Positions 27,189 to 38,056 of a DNA stretch of 64,000 bases are shown here, piece by piece. The position numbers were made by a program, and so were the translations under genes. Origin of the DNA: Bacillus alveayuensis (GTDB lineage: Bacteria > Bacillota > Bacilli > Bacillales > Aeribacillaceae). The stretch is taken from assembly GCA_030812955.1 (NCBI GenBank), contig JAUSTR010000001.1, positions 124,001 to 188,000 on the forward strand. Reading direction: 5' to 3'. The first letter of the stretch is position 1; each line of letters starts with the position of its first letter. Under the pieces are notes generated by a model that was given only the letters and a program-made list of their open reading frames with translations, did no database searches and was not told the DNA's origin.

Positions 27189-28424
27189 TTGTCATTAAGA
27201 GAAGAAGCATTACATATGCACCGAATCCATAAAGGAAAACTAGAATCTAAATCAAAAGTTCCAGTACGTAATGCCAAGGATTTAAGCTTGGCGTATTCGC
27301 CGGGGGTGGCTGAACCTTGTAAAGCGATTTACGATGATAAAAATAAAGTATATGAATATACAATGAAGGGAAACATGGTTGCTGTCGTTTCTGATGGAAC
27401 AGCTGTTTTAGGGCTTGGCAACATCGGACCGGAAGCAGCGCTGCCAGTGATGGAAGGGAAAGCGGTTTTATTTAAAAGTTTTGCTGGGGTTGATGCCTTC
27501 CCGATTTGCCTAGATACTACAGATGTCGATAAAATTGTAGAAACCGTTAAATTACTAGAGCCTACGTTTGGTGGCATTAATTTAGAAGATATTGCAGCGC
27601 CAAATTGCTTTGAAATTGAAGAACGTCTCAAAAAAGAAACGAATATCCCAATTTTTCACGATGATCAACACGGAACAGCTATTGTAACGGTAGCTGGATT
27701 AATGAATGCCTTAAAACTAGTCGGAAAAGAGATGTCAAATATTAAAGTAGTGGCAAACGGTGCTGGTGCCGCAGGAATTGCGATCATTAAATTATTATAC
27801 CGTTATGGCGTCCGCGATATTATTATGTGTGATTCTAAAGGAGCGATTTTTGAAGGCCGTTCATACGGGATGAATCATATTAAAGAAGAAGTGGCGAAAT
27901 TTACAAATCACGATCGAATTGAAGGTACATTAGGTGATGTGATTAAAGGAGCGGATGTATTTATCGGAGTATCTGTTGAAGGAGCACTCACGAAAGAAAT
28001 GATCCAATCAATGGCTGATGATCCTATTATTTTTGCCATGGCCAATCCAGTTCCTGAAATCATGCCAGACGAAGCGAGAGAAGCAGGCGCAAAAGTTATT
28101 GGGACCGGTCGTTCCGATTTCCCGAATCAAGTCAATAACGTCCTTGCTTTTCCTGGGATTTTCCGTGGGGCATTAGACGTTCGTGCTACTCACATTAATG
28201 AACAAATGAAAATGGCTGCAGCTGAAGCGATAGCATCGCTCGTTTCAATCAATGAGCTTCGTCCAGATTACGTCATTCCTCAACCGTTTGATCCACGTGT
28301 AGCACCTGCAGTGGCTGCTGCTGTCGCTAAGGCGGCAATGGAGACAGGGGTTGCCCGCATAAAAGTGAATCCGAAAGAAGTTGAGGAGAAAACGAAAAAG
28401 CTAGCGATTATCGAAGAAAAGTGA
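27189..28424 (+). CDS. ytsJ: Malic enzyme YtsJ
   Basis: Oxidative decarboxylation of malate to pyruvate; B. subtilis YtsJ is the main NADP-dependent form. The 411-residue protein has the malic-enzyme signatures SLAYSPGVAEPC, GTAVLGLGNIGPEAALPVMEG and FHDDQHGTAIV, then a Rossmann motif GAGAAGIAI. The start was set at TTG 27189, eight bases after AAGGAG (27175-27180); the GTG at 27180 overlaps that site. A GntR regulator follows after 10 bases, so the two are probably co-transcribed. Confidence 0.95.
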   Translation: MSLREEALHMHRIHKGKLESKSKVPVRNAKDLSLAYSPGVAEPCKAIYDDKNKVYEYTMKGNMVAVVSDGTAVLGLGNIGPEAALPVMEGKAVLFKSFAGVDAFPICLDTTDVDKIVETVKLLEPTFGGINLEDIAAPNCFEIEERLKKETNIPIFHDDQHGTAIVTVAGLMNALKLVGKEMSNIKVVANGAGAAGIAIIKLLYRYGVRDIIMCDSKGAIFEGRSYGMNHIKEEVAKFTNHDRIEGTLGDVIKGADVFIGVSVEGALTKEMIQSMADDPIIFAMANPVPEIMPDEAREAGAKVIGTGRSDFPNQVNNVLAFPGIFRGALDVRATHINEQMKMAAAEAIASLVSINELRPDYVIPQPFDPRVAPAVAAAVAKAAMETGVARIKVNPKEVEEKTKKLAIIEEK

Positions 28425-28434
28425 GTGATTTATC

Positions 28435-29052
28435 GTGACACCTTCCCATTCGAAGGTATTCTTAAACACTTTAGATAAAATTCGTAAGATCATTCAAGAT
28501 GATCAATTAGGAGTCGGAGATAAAATTCCGTCAGAACGGGAACTGGCAGATCGTCTCTCCGTTGGCCGGTCTTCTGTCCGAGAAGCGTTGAGAGCACTTG
28601 AATTATTAGGGATCATTGAAACAAGGAGAGGGGAAGGGACGTATATTAAAGATGTTCGTGAAAATGATTTAATTCCGCTGCTTGGAACATTCATTCTTCA
28701 AGATACAAAAGCAAAAAAGGATTTGTTGGAGATGAATGACCTTTTAGAAAAAAATGCACTTTTATTACTTTTAAAAAAAAGGCCATTGCAAGAATTAAGC
28801 CATTTAAAAAAGGACATCCACAAGGTAGATCGTAATACGATTATGTCAAAATTATTAATGTTAACAGACAACTATTTATTGTATCGAATTTGGTCTGTAT
28901 TAAATCAATATGTACAAGCGTTGCTTCCAAGCTCTCCTGCTATCAATGATCAAATCATGGAAAAATTAATAGACTGTTTAATTAAACAAGATGAACAAGG
29001 ATTATACGATGCCTATGAGCATCTTTCCTTAAAAAATTGGAAGAATAAGTGA
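28435..29052 (+). CDS. GntR-family regulator (FadR-like)
   Basis: A 205-residue transcription factor. The N-terminal winged HTH of the GntR type spans about residues 10-72 (KIPSERELADRLSVGRSSVR segment, then IIETRRGEGTY), and the C-terminal half is a helical ligand domain that is somewhat short for FCD domains. The GTG start has only a weak Shine-Dalgarno. It lies between the malic enzyme and accDA on the same strand, so it might link malate or lipid precursors to fatty-acid synthesis; target and ligand are unknown. Confidence 0.85.
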   Translation: MTPSHSKVFLNTLDKIRKIIQDDQLGVGDKIPSERELADRLSVGRSSVREALRALELLGIIETRRGEGTYIKDVRENDLIPLLGTFILQDTKAKKDLLEMNDLLEKNALLLLLKKRPLQELSHLKKDIHKVDRNTIMSKLLMLTDNYLLYRIWSVLNQYVQALLPSSPAINDQIMEKLIDCLIKQDEQGLYDAYEHLSLKNWKNK

Positions 29053-29121
29053 ACGGAGCTGTAACATAGTTATGAAAGTACGTCCATGCTTTAGAACTTG
29101 GATATTAAGGGAGGTTTCAAG

Positions 29122-29994
29122 TTGATCAAGAACATTTTTTCAAAGAAAAAGAAATATGCAACCATCCCGTCTGAACAAGCAAAGCAAGAGATTCCAGAGG
29201 GAATCATGACGAAATGTCCAAGCTGTAAAAAAATTATGTATACAAAAGAGTTAAATAAAAACTTACGTGTATGTGTGAATTGCGGCCACCATCATCAAAT
29301 GGGAGCAAAGGATCGAATCAAAAGCTTATTGGATGGAAATAGCTTTATAGAATATGATGCAGATTTGATTTCGCAAAATCCACTCGATTTTCCAGACTAT
29401 TTAGAGAAGCTTGAAAAAGATCGGGCAAAAACGAACTTAAATGAAGCAGTCGTAACAGGTGAAGGAACAATTGATGGTTACCCCATTGTCATAGCGGTAA
29501 TGGATGCAAGCTTTCGAATGGGAAGCATGGGTTCGGTTGTTGGGGAAAAAATAACGAGAGCAATTGAAAAAGCTAGTGAAAAGCGAGTACCATTTATTAT
29601 TTTTACCGCTTCTGGAGGAGCCAGAATGCAAGAAGGTGTTTTAAGTCTGATGCAAATGGCGAAAACGAGCTCAGCCCTAAAATTATTTAGTAATCAAGGT
29701 GGCTTAATTATTTCTGTTATGACACATCCAACAACAGGAGGCGTTTCTGCTAGCTTTGCTTCATTAGGAGATTACAATTTTGCTGAACCAGGAGCATTAA
29801 TTGGATTTGCCGGCCGAAGAATTATTGAACAAACCATTCGCGAAGAACTTCCAGAAGACTTCCAAACAGCTGAATTTTTACTAAAGCATGGGCAATTAGA
29901 TGCAGTCGTTCATCGCCATGATCTTAAGGAAACTTTAGTGAACATTCTCGACATCCATCAAGAAAGGAGGGAAATTGATTGGCTTTCGAACTAG
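29122..29994 (+). CDS. accD: Acetyl-CoA carboxylase carboxyltransferase subunit beta
   Basis: With AccA it transfers carboxyl from carboxybiotin to acetyl-CoA, making malonyl-CoA for fatty acids. The 290-residue protein has the N-terminal zinc ribbon (CPSCKKIMY ... CVNCGHH) and the crotonase-like carboxyltransferase core with SGGARMQEG. The start is TTG 29122 after AAGGGAGG; an upstream TTG in frame at 29098 lacks a site. It overlaps accA by 16 bases, so translation is coupled. Confidence 0.97.
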   Translation: MIKNIFSKKKKYATIPSEQAKQEIPEGIMTKCPSCKKIMYTKELNKNLRVCVNCGHHHQMGAKDRIKSLLDGNSFIEYDADLISQNPLDFPDYLEKLEKDRAKTNLNEAVVTGEGTIDGYPIVIAVMDASFRMGSMGSVVGEKITRAIEKASEKRVPFIIFTASGGARMQEGVLSLMQMAKTSSALKLFSNQGGLIISVMTHPTTGGVSASFASLGDYNFAEPGALIGFAGRRIIEQTIREELPEDFQTAEFLLKHGQLDAVVHRHDLKETLVNILDIHQERREIDWLSN

Positions 29995-30968
29995 AATTTG
30001 AAAAGCCTATTGTCGAGCTTAGGGAAAAAATTCGAGAATTAAAAGAATTTACAGAAACGAGTGATGTTGATTTATCATCGGAAATCGAAAGATTAGAAAA
30101 ACGTCTACAAAAGCTAGAAAACGAAATCTACCTTCAATTATCACCGTGGGATCGTGTGCAAATTGCAAGACACCCTAATCGCCCGACTACATTGGATTAT
30201 ATTGAACGGATTTTTGATCATTTTTTTGAATGTCATGGTGACCGCTGCTATGGGGATGATGAAGCGATTGTAGGGGGAATTGCGAAATATCACGAATTTC
30301 CGGTCACAGTTATTGGACATCAGCGCGGTAAAGATACAAAGGAAAATATACGCCGTAACTTTGGAATGCCTCACCCAGAAGGATATCGAAAGGCACTTCG
30401 ACTGATGAAACAGGCTGACAAATTTAATCGCCCGATTATTTGCTTTATTGATACGAAAGGTGCTTATCCTGGAAAAGCTGCAGAAGAGCGGGGACAAAGT
30501 GAAGCGATAGCGAGAAACTTGTTTGAGATGGCCGGTTTAAGAGTGCCTATCGTTTGTATCGTGATTGGTGAAGGCGGAAGTGGTGGAGCATTAGCTTTAG
30601 GAGTCGGGAATCATATCCATATGCTTGAAAATTCAACGTATTCCGTTATATCACCGGAAGGGGCTGCTGCACTTTTATGGAAGGATGCTGGATTAGCCAA
30701 AAGGGCAGCCGAAACGATGAAAATTACAGCACCTGATTTAAAAGAACTTGGAGTTATTGATGAAATCATTCCTGAAGTAAAAGGTGGAGCACATAGAGAT
30801 ATAGACCAACAAGCGAAAATCATTGATGAAGTGTTAAAGAGCTCTTTAAAAGAGCTGCTCAAAATGAGTGAAGAAAAACTAATTCAACATCGGTATGAAA
30901 AATATAAACGAATTGGCGAAATGACAAAAAAAGAAATGATTACTCCTTCAAATTTGAACATTTTATAA
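29979..30968 (+). CDS. accA: Acetyl-CoA carboxylase carboxyltransferase subunit alpha
   Basis: Alpha subunit of the carboxyltransferase, forming a heterotetramer with AccD. The 329-residue protein has the long N-terminal helices and [20 protein letters not shown], then [14 protein letters not shown] and [12 protein letters not shown]. The start is TTG 29979 inside the accD end, after AAAGGAGGG. The operon ends in an intrinsic terminator. Confidence 0.97.
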   Translation: MAFELEFEKPIVELREKIRELKEFTETSDVDLSSEIERLEKRLQKLENEIYLQLSPWDRVQIARHPNRPTTLDYIERIFDHFFECHGDRCYGDDEAIVGGIAKYHEFPVTVIGHQRGKDTKENIRRNFGMPHPEGYRKALRLMKQADKFNRPIICFIDTKGAYPGKAAEERGQSEAIARNLFEMAGLRVPIVCIVIGEGGSGGALALGVGNHIHMLENSTYSVISPEGAAALLWKDAGLAKRAAETMKITAPDLKELGVIDEIIPEVKGGAHRDIDQQAKIIDEVLKSSLKELLKMSEEKLIQHRYEKYKRIGEMTKKEMITPSNLNIL

Positions 30969-30983
30969 CGTACAACTATAAAT

Positions 30984-31022
30984 ATAAACGTGACTCTTTT
31001 CTTTTAGAGCCACGTTTTCTTT
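30984..31022 (+). terminator. Terminator of accDA
   Basis: A stem (AACGTGACTC with GAGCCACGTT, one mismatch) is followed by TTCTTTTT. Confidence 0.8.
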
Positions 31023-31111
31023 TTATCAGTTTAGAAACTCTTATGTTTAGGTCTGGTGTTCTTTAAATGATATTTCTGTATAGGACCCGTTAAAATCTTC
31101 TCTTACACTTG

Positions 31112-31140
31112 TCTATATTTTGTGTATAATAGTAAAAGGC
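31112..31140 (+). promoter_or_regulatory. Putative pfkA promoter
   Basis: CTTACA (31112-31117), a 17-base spacer and a perfect TATAAT (31135-31140). This leaves a 5' leader of about 75 bases. Confidence 0.6.
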
Positions 31141-31143
31141 TAA

Positions 31144-32181
<1,038 letters not shown>

Positions 32182-32238
32182 TTATCATATGCCAGGGTTC
32201 TGGAATCGTTTTCATAACTCATTAGGAGGTTACTTTAA

Positions 32239-33999
32239 ATGCGCAAAACAAAAATTGTTTGTACGATTGGTCCTGCAAGCGAAAGCGTTGAAATGCTAGA
32301 GAAATTGATACAAGCGGGTATGAATGTCGCACGGCTTAACTTTTCTCATGGTGACTATGAAGAGCATGGAGCACGCATTCAAAATATCCGCAAGGCTGCG
32401 AAAAAACTAGGAAAATCTGTCGCTATTTTATTAGATACAAAAGGTCCTGAAATTCGCACACATACAATGGAAAATGGTGCTATTTCATTACAAGAAGGAT
32501 CTGAGTTAATTGTTGCAATGGAAGAAGTTATTGGGACACCTGAAAAAATCTCGGTTTCTTATTCAGGGTTGATCAATGATATTAACATTGGCTCCACGAT
32601 CTTATTGGATGACGGTTTAATCGGTTTAGAGGTTATTGGCATTGATCGAGAAAAGAAAGAAATCAAAACAAAAGTGCTAAATAGCGGCATTTTAAAAAAT
32701 AAAAAGGGTGTAAATGTTCCAGGAGTTAGTGTAAAACTTCCTGGAATCACAGAAAAAGATGCAAAGGATATTGCTTTTGGAATTGAACAAGGGATCGATT
32801 TTATCGCGGCCTCTTTCGTTCGTCGCGCTTCAGATGTGCTCGAAATTCGTGAGCTTTTAGAGGAACATAATGCTGAACACATTCAAATAATCCCGAAAAT
32901 AGAAAACCAAGAAGGTGTCGACAATATTGACGAAATTTTAGAAGTATCAGATGGGTTAATGGTGGCACGCGGTGACTTAGGTGTTGAAATTCCAGCTGAA
33001 GAAGTTCCTTTAGTTCAAAAAGAGCTGATCCAAAAGTGTAATCGTTTAGGGAAGCCTGTTATTACAGCAACACAAATGTTAGATTCGATGCAACGTAATC
33101 CACGCCCAACTAGAGCGGAAGCAAGCGATGTAGCAAATGCTATTTTCGACGGGACTGATGCCATCATGCTTTCTGGTGAAACAGCAGCTGGACTTTATCC
33201 GATAGAAGCTGTTCAAACTATGCATAACATTGCATCACGTGTGGAGCAAGCTTTAGATTATCCTCATATCCTTTCAAAACAAAGAAAAAGTGCATGTACG
33301 ACCATTACTGATTCAATTGGTCAATCTGTTGCCCACACTGCTCTTAACTTAAATGTTGCTGCGATCGTAACACCAACTGTAAGCGGATATACGGCAAAAA
33401 TGATTTCAAAATATCGTCCGAAAGCGCCGATTGTTGCGGTGACATCTGATGATGCTGTATGCCGTAAGCTTGCTCTTGTTTGGGGTGTTTATCCACGTAA
33501 AGGGGATATTGCAACAACAACTGACGAAATGCTGGATATTGCTGTTTTAGAATCATTAAACACAGGTATTGTGAAGCATGGAGATCGCGTCGTGATTACA
33601 GCAGGTGTACCAGTCGGAGAGACGGGTTCAACAAACTTAATGAAGGTACATGTAGTTGGTGATGTGATTGGTAAAGGACAAGGAATTGGCCGTAAATCTG
33701 CTTTTGGGAAAGCCGTTGTTGCGAAATCCCCAGAAGAAGCAAAAGAGAAAATGACAGAAGGAGCCATTCTTGTTACGCGAGGAACGGATCGCGACATGAT
33801 GGATTCTATTGAAAAAGCTTCTGCACTTGTAACAGAAGAAGGTGGTCTAACTAGTCATGCGGCTGTCGTTGGCTTAAGTTTAGGGATTCCTGTTATCGTC
33901 GGTGTAGAAAATGCGACGAGTACCATTACAGACGGATTAGAAATTACGGTTGATGCAACCCAAGGGATGATTTATAAAGGACACGCTAGTGTGCTGTAA
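32239..33999 (+). CDS. pyk: Pyruvate kinase
   Basis: Converts phosphoenolpyruvate and ADP to pyruvate and ATP. The 586-residue protein carries the active-site signature [13 protein letters not shown] with its lysine, [10 protein letters not shown] and ATQMLDSM. After the usual core of about 470 residues comes an extra C-terminal domain resembling the PEP-synthase mobile domain, with [20 protein letters not shown], as found in Bacillus and Geobacillus enzymes. The start is ATG after TTAGGAGG. A strong terminator lies about 75 bases after the stop. Confidence 0.98.
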   Translation: MRKTKIVCTIGPASESVEMLEKLIQAGMNVARLNFSHGDYEEHGARIQNIRKAAKKLGKSVAILLDTKGPEIRTHTMENGAISLQEGSELIVAMEEVIGTPEKISVSYSGLINDINIGSTILLDDGLIGLEVIGIDREKKEIKTKVLNSGILKNKKGVNVPGVSVKLPGITEKDAKDIAFGIEQGIDFIAASFVRRASDVLEIRELLEEHNAEHIQIIPKIENQEGVDNIDEILEVSDGLMVARGDLGVEIPAEEVPLVQKELIQKCNRLGKPVITATQMLDSMQRNPRPTRAEASDVANAIFDGTDAIMLSGETAAGLYPIEAVQTMHNIASRVEQALDYPHILSKQRKSACTTITDSIGQSVAHTALNLNVAAIVTPTVSGYTAKMISKYRPKAPIVAVTSDDAVCRKLALVWGVYPRKGDIATTTDEMLDIAVLESLNTGIVKHGDRVVITAGVPVGETGSTNLMKVHVVGDVIGKGQGIGRKSAFGKAVVAKSPEEAKEKMTEGAILVTRGTDRDMMDSIEKASALVTEEGGLTSHAAVVGLSLGIPVIVGVENATSTITDGLEITVDATQGMIYKGHASVL

Positions 34000-34074
34000 T
34001 CAATATAAAGAGAAGCAAAGGGAAAGGACTTTGTCTTCGCAGTGCAAGTTGGTTAGGAACGGTTGGCAATTTAA

Positions 34075-34106
34075 AGAGAAGGAATCACATGTCCTTCTCT
34101 TTTTCG
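34075..34106 (+). terminator. Terminator of pfkA-pyk
   Basis: A 9-bp perfect stem (AGAGAAGGA with TCCTTCTCT) with an 8-base loop is followed by TTTTTC. Confidence 0.92.
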
Positions 34107-34167
34107 TTTCTTTCTAATATACTAAAGTAAAGTTTTTTAAAAGATATTATTTAAATGAGGTGTTGGC

Positions 34168-34557
34168 ATGAAATGGATTGTCGCTTTTTTAATTGTTGTA
34201 CCAGCGTTAGAAATCGGAATACTCATTTATTCAGGTAAATTAATTGGTGTGATTCCAACTGTTTTGCTCATTATTTTAACAGGGGTCATCGGAGCCTATC
34301 TGGCAAAGCAGCAAGGTTTATATACGTTAAAAAGAGCCCAGCAAGAGCTTCGTTATGGAAACATACCAGGAGATGCCATTATAGATGGTTTATGTATTCT
34401 AGTTGGTGGAGTCGTATTGCTAACACCAGGATTTATAACGGATACGATTGGCTTCTTGCTGTTATTCCCTGCTACAAGAAAAGTGATGAAGCCGCTTATT
34501 CATAAATTCATTAAACATTTTATTGATCAAAATCGAATAACCATTTATCGTCCATAA
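34168..34557 (+). CDS. fxsA: FxsA family membrane protein
   Basis: A 129-residue membrane protein of the FxsA family, named for suppressing F-plasmid exclusion of phage T7 in E. coli. Two hydrophobic segments occupy about residues 1-20 and 24-45, a third pair about 73-100, and the tail is basic. It matches the small ytzA-type protein beside pyk in Bacillus. ATG follows GAGGTG. Role in this bacterium unknown. Confidence 0.92.
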   Translation: MKWIVAFLIVVPALEIGILIYSGKLIGVIPTVLLIILTGVIGAYLAKQQGLYTLKRAQQELRYGNIPGDAIIDGLCILVGGVVLLTPGFITDTIGFLLLFPATRKVMKPLIHKFIKHFIDQNRITIYRP

Positions 34558-34560
34558 AAA

Positions 34561-34589
34561 AACGGAAAAAAGGAAAATTCCGTTTTGAT
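34561..34589. terminator. Bidirectional terminator between fxsA and ytvI
   Basis: A 7-bp stem (AACGGAA with TTCCGTT) has A/T-rich tails on both sides (seven Ts on the minus strand), between convergent genes. Confidence 0.82.
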
Positions 34590-34596
34590 CAATAAA

Positions 34597-35709
34597 TCAT
34601 TTAGCTGCTATAATAAAGTTCCATATATCATGAATAACACCGGCTTTGTGTAGGGTTTTAATGACGACTAATACGATTGGGCCAATAATGAGTCCTAAAA
34701 ATCCGATTAGTTTAAATCCGACAAAAAGAGATATTAATGTTGCAAGCGGATCAAGGCCAATGCTGGAAGATAGGACCTTTGGTTCCATAAACTGCCGCTG
34801 TAATAATACGACAATGTATAAAATGCCGATTGAAATCGCTAATGGTAGATCTCCACTAAAGGCTAAATAAATTATCCACGGAACAAATACTAGTCCAGTC
34901 CCGAGATATGGCAATAAATCCACTAAACCGATTAATAAAGCAACTGTTATAGCATACTCAACTCGCAAAATAGTAAGACCTATTAGCACGATAACAGTCG
35001 TTATGGATATTAATGTTAATTGTGCTTTCATAAAACCGAAGAGAGCTCTTTGTAATTCCTTAAAGACTGTATAACCGCTCTTTTTCACTTTTTGAGGCAG
35101 GAGTTTACTAAAAATTGATTTTAATTTATACCAATCTTTACTAATAAAAAAAGTTGCTAATAGCGAAAAAACGATAACTGATGCAGCATTTGGTAACCAA
35201 CCTAAAATGGTCGGGATTTTTTCTAGAAAATCTTTTATAAAATTTCCTACACTTGTCGCAATTTGTTCACCTACATTTTGAATGTTTGATAAAATCGTTT
35301 CTTGTTGATTGGCTTCTAGAGAATGAAACATATTCGTTATCGTATTTACTAGTGGAATGATTTGATTGGCAATAAACGTTTCGACATAAGTAATTAGGTG
35401 TGTAAAATGGACAGGTACGACTTTGGCTAAATAAGTAGATCCGGATACAATTTCAGCAATTAACAATGAAAGTAACCCGGAAAGGGAGGCAAATAAAATA
35501 ATCATGACAAAAAATACCGCTAATCCCCGTGGTATTTTTATTTTGTTTTCAATAAAATCAACAAGCGGATTCATGAAAAAAGCAAGAATCAAAGCTATAA
35601 TAAACGGATATGTAACAGACGATATGAAATAGATCAAATAGCCGCCGCCAACTATGATGGCTAGAACAAGGAAAAATCTTAAAAAGATATATACATAGTT
35701 GAGATTCAA
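34597..35709 (-). CDS. ytvI: AI-2E/YtvI family membrane protein
   Basis: A 370-residue membrane protein of the AI-2E transporter superfamily (YtvI branch, annotated as sporulation integral membrane protein). It has about eight hydrophobic segments: two near residues 8-45, one at 60-85, and a C-terminal cluster with the conserved LPYLGTGLVFVPW and FLGLIIGPIVLVVI stretches. A soluble loop of about 70 residues separates the third and fourth. The transported substrate, if any, is unknown. It is convergent with fxsA and divergent from ytwI. Confidence 0.88.
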   Translation of the reverse strand: MNLNYVYIFLRFFLVLAIIVGGGYLIYFISSVTYPFIIALILAFFMNPLVDFIENKIKIPRGLAVFFVMIILFASLSGLLSLLIAEIVSGSTYLAKVVPVHFTHLITYVETFIANQIIPLVNTITNMFHSLEANQQETILSNIQNVGEQIATSVGNFIKDFLEKIPTILGWLPNAASVIVFSLLATFFISKDWYKLKSIFSKLLPQKVKKSGYTVFKELQRALFGFMKAQLTLISITTVIVLIGLTILRVEYAITVALLIGLVDLLPYLGTGLVFVPWIIYLAFSGDLPLAISIGILYIVVLLQRQFMEPKVLSSSIGLDPLATLISLFVGFKLIGFLGLIIGPIVLVVIKTLHKAGVIHDIWNFIIAAK

Positions 35710-35841
35710 AATATATCCCCCTATCTTCTTATGCCTTTATTAATGAAATTAAATACGATGGAATGAACAAAAAGTTTCATGATTAGAACACATGCTTTAT
35801 AACGAAAATTTCAATTGATGTATCGTGAGGGTGTGGAAAAA

Positions 35842-36303
35842 ATGATCAATTCATCCATATTGTTTCTTTTATTATTATTAATTATAGGTTATATTGCAAA
35901 CAATCAATCACTTATGATCGCTGTATCTTTTTTGTTAATTGTTAAATTAATAGGATTAGATACAAAAATCTTTCCTTCTTTGCAAAAAAACGGGATAAAT
36001 TGGGGAGTGACTGTCATTACCATCGCTGTTTTAGTGCCGATTGCAACAGGTGAGATTGGTTTTAAACAGCTTTTAGATAGCCTTCGCTCACCATATGCAT
36101 GGATAGCTCTTGTCTCAGGTATTAGTGTGGCCATCATTGCTAAACAAGGACTTTCCTTATTAGCCAATGACCCGCATATCACGACCGCATTAGTATTCGG
36201 CACCATATTAGCTGTATCATTTTTTAAAGGGGTTGCAGTTGGACCGCTAATTGGTGCAGGCATTGCTTATTTGTTAATGAAAATGGTAAAACTTATTTCA
36301 TAA
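35842..36303 (+). CDS. ytwI: DUF441 membrane protein YtwI
   Basis: A 153-residue protein with four predicted membrane segments (about 2-20, 22-42, 50-70 and 105-150) and the glycine-rich end AVGPLIGAGIAYLLMKM. The length fits the DUF441 family (B. subtilis YtwI, about 154). The start was set at ATG 35842 after GAGGGTGTGG; a TTG nine codons upstream is less likely. A short palindromic element follows 8 bases after the stop. Function unknown. Confidence 0.87.
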   Translation: MINSSILFLLLLLIIGYIANNQSLMIAVSFLLIVKLIGLDTKIFPSLQKNGINWGVTVITIAVLVPIATGEIGFKQLLDSLRSPYAWIALVSGISVAIIAKQGLSLLANDPHITTALVFGTILAVSFFKGVAVGPLIGAGIAYLLMKMVKLIS

Positions 36304-36310
36304 TCACTTA

Positions 36311-36434
36311 GGCTCTTTTCGATAAGATTGTTGCTTTGCTATACTATAGCTTTTCGACTGTTAAGCAATCGAAACGTTTACTATGCCACGCGTGTAGCGC
36401 AACGTGAACCGAACAAAATTTTACGAAAACAGCC
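36311..36434 (-). mobile_element. GGCTSTTTTC palindromic element, copy C (short form)
   Basis: On the plus strand it begins GGCTCTTTTCGATAAG and ends TTTTACGAAAACAGCC. It has the same internal deletion as copy B: it keeps CGTGAACCGAACAAAA but lacks the opposite half of that arm. No convincing flanking duplication remains. It starts 7 bases after the ytwI stop. Confidence 0.75.
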
Positions 36435-36453
36435 TTACGAAAACATCCATTAC

Positions 36454-36492
36454 AAAAAGGAGCAATTAGTCAGATAACGATTGCTCCTTTTT
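36454..36492 (+). terminator. Terminator downstream of ytwI and copy C
   Basis: A 13-bp stem (AAAAAGGAGCAAT with ATTGCTCCTTTTT) with its own T-tract. It seems to be the original ytwI terminator, now pushed about 150 bases away from the stop by the inserted element. Confidence 0.88.
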
Positions 36493-36534
36493 ATAATGGC
36501 TTTTCTATAATCACAAAGTTTTTATTATGCTAAT

Positions 36535-36549
36535 ATAAGTTATCCTTAT
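36535..36549 (+). promoter_or_regulatory. Candidate CcpC box upstream of citZ
   Basis: ATAAGTTATCCTTAT is an exact ATAA-N7-TTAT dyad, the motif of the citrate-responsive repressor CcpC that controls citZ and citB in Bacillus. It lies about 100 bases upstream of the predicted start site, and the region is AT-rich, so chance is possible. Confidence 0.4.
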
Positions 36550-36612
36550 TTATATTTATAAGAATTTATTATTAAAAAAATAATTTTTGTAAAAAATATC
36601 TTATTTAACTGA

Positions 36613-36641
36613 TTCACAAAAGTCTGATAATTGTTTATAAT
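36613..36641 (+). promoter_or_regulatory. Promoter of citZ-icd-mdh
   Basis: TTCACA (36613-36618), a 17-base spacer and a perfect TATAAT (36636-36641). The predicted start near 36648 gives a 200-base leader. Confidence 0.7.
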
Positions 36642-36723
36642 ATATTTGAGCCGTTCGAAATATTTCAGTGAAAAGAACCATTTAGTGTCATTTCAATTTT
36701 TCGATTATTTTATAAAAAAAGAA

Positions 36724-36739
36724 ATGTAAGCATTTACTT
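36724..36739 (+). promoter_or_regulatory. Candidate cre site in the citZ leader
   Basis: ATGTAAGCATTTACTT matches 14 of 16 cre consensus positions and lies about 75 bases downstream of the predicted start, a place where CcpA would block elongation. B. subtilis citZ is CcpA-repressed through a leader cre. Confidence 0.55.
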
Positions 36740-36763
36740 TTTCGTGATTTTAGTTATTTGTTC

Positions 36764-36781
36764 ATTGAGCATGCGCTCAAT
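36764..36781 (+). promoter_or_regulatory. Hairpin in the citZ leader
   Basis: ATTGAGC-ATGC-GCTCAAT is a perfect 7-bp hairpin between the cre-like site and the ribosome site. It has no T-run, so it is not a terminator. Aconitase binding to the citZ leader is known in B. subtilis; whether this hairpin takes part is not shown. Confidence 0.45.
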
Positions 36782-36848
36782 TGTATAAAGTTTTAAAAAT
36801 GTTTTAAAACTTTTCTGGGGAATACTAAAAGGAAAAGGAGAGATGGCT

Positions 36849-37967
36849 ATGACAGCAACACGCGGTCTAGAAGGGGTAGTCGCAACTACTTCATCCGTTA
36901 GCTCAATTATTGATGATACTCTGACATATGTGGGATACAACATTGATGATTTGGCAGAAAATGCAAGTTTTGAAGAAGTTGTTTATTTACTTTGGCATCG
37001 CAAACTACCAAATGCAAAAGAATTGACGGAATTAAAAGAACAGTTAGCTTCTAATGCAAAAATTCCAACTGAGGTTATTGAACATTTAAAATCATATCCA
37101 ATTGCCAAAGTTCACCCAATGGCAGCTCTCCGCTCAGCTGTATCATTCTTGGGCTTGTTTGATGAAGAGGCAGATGACATGTCAACGGAAGCGAACTACC
37201 GTAAAGCGATACGGATTCAAGCAAAAATATCGACAATCGTAACCGCTTTCGCTCGTATTCGCCAAGGGCTTGAGCCTGTTGAGCCTCGCGAAGATTTAAG
37301 TTTTGCTGCTAACTTCCTGTATATGTTGAAAGGGGAAGAACCTGATGAAGTAGCTGTGGAAGCATTTAATAAAGCACTTGTTCTTCACGCTGATCACGAG
37401 TTAAATGCTTCAACGTTTACAGCGCGTGTTTGTGTTGCAACTCTTTCCGACGTATATTCGGGAATTACAGCAGCCATTAGCGCTTTGAAAGGTCCATTAC
37501 ATGGTGGAGCTAATGAACGTGTGATGAAAATGCTAACAGAAATAGGTGAAATTGAAAACGTTGAACCGTATATTCGTGAAAAACTTGCACGCAAAGAAAA
37601 AATTATGGGATTTGGTCATCGTGTTTATCGTAAAGGAGATCCGCGGGCAAAGCATTTAAAAGAAATGTCTCAGAAATTAACGACTTTAACTGGCGAAACA
37701 AAATGGTATGAAATTTCAACAAAAATTGAAGAAATCGTCACGAGTGAAAAATCTTTGCCACCAAATGTTGATTTCTATTCAGCTTCTGTTTACCATAGTT
37801 TAGGAATTGAACATGATCTCTTCACACCTATTTTTGCTGTGAGTCGTACTTCCGGCTGGTTAGCTCATATTTTAGAACAATATGAAAACAACCGGTTAAT
37901 TCGTCCTCGTGCAGACTATGTAGGCCCAGAAAAACAAGTTTATGTACCACTTGAAGAGAGAAAATAA
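36849..37967 (+). CDS. citZ: Citrate synthase
   Basis: Condenses acetyl-CoA with oxaloacetate, entry to the TCA cycle. The 372-residue protein begins MTATRGLEGVVATTSS, the Bacillus CitZ N-terminus; the signature GFGHRVYRKGDPRAK carries a catalytic His, and the Asp follows in the VDFYSASVYHSLGI region. The start was set at ATG 36849, eight bases after AAAGGAG; ATG 36843 is closer than ideal. citZ, icd and mdh follow each other on one strand without a terminator until after mdh, the known citZCH operon. Confidence 0.98.
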   Translation: MTATRGLEGVVATTSSVSSIIDDTLTYVGYNIDDLAENASFEEVVYLLWHRKLPNAKELTELKEQLASNAKIPTEVIEHLKSYPIAKVHPMAALRSAVSFLGLFDEEADDMSTEANYRKAIRIQAKISTIVTAFARIRQGLEPVEPREDLSFAANFLYMLKGEEPDEVAVEAFNKALVLHADHELNASTFTARVCVATLSDVYSGITAAISALKGPLHGGANERVMKMLTEIGEIENVEPYIREKLARKEKIMGFGHRVYRKGDPRAKHLKEMSQKLTTLTGETKWYEISTKIEEIVTSEKSLPPNVDFYSASVYHSLGIEHDLFTPIFAVSRTSGWLAHILEQYENNRLIRPRADYVGPEKQVYVPLEERK

Positions 37968-38056
37968 AGTTTTGAAAAAGAGAAAATGCCCCCTTTTTTA
38001 AGTAAACACATTTTGGATTTTTAGAAAAAACATAAATAACATAGGAGGTAATTTCC

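Noticed and set aside
30141-30497. Long minus-strand open frame inside accA (and similar ones inside pfkA, pyk, polA and thrS)
   Set aside because: These are antisense shadows of strongly conserved genes with no ribosome sites or recognisable products.
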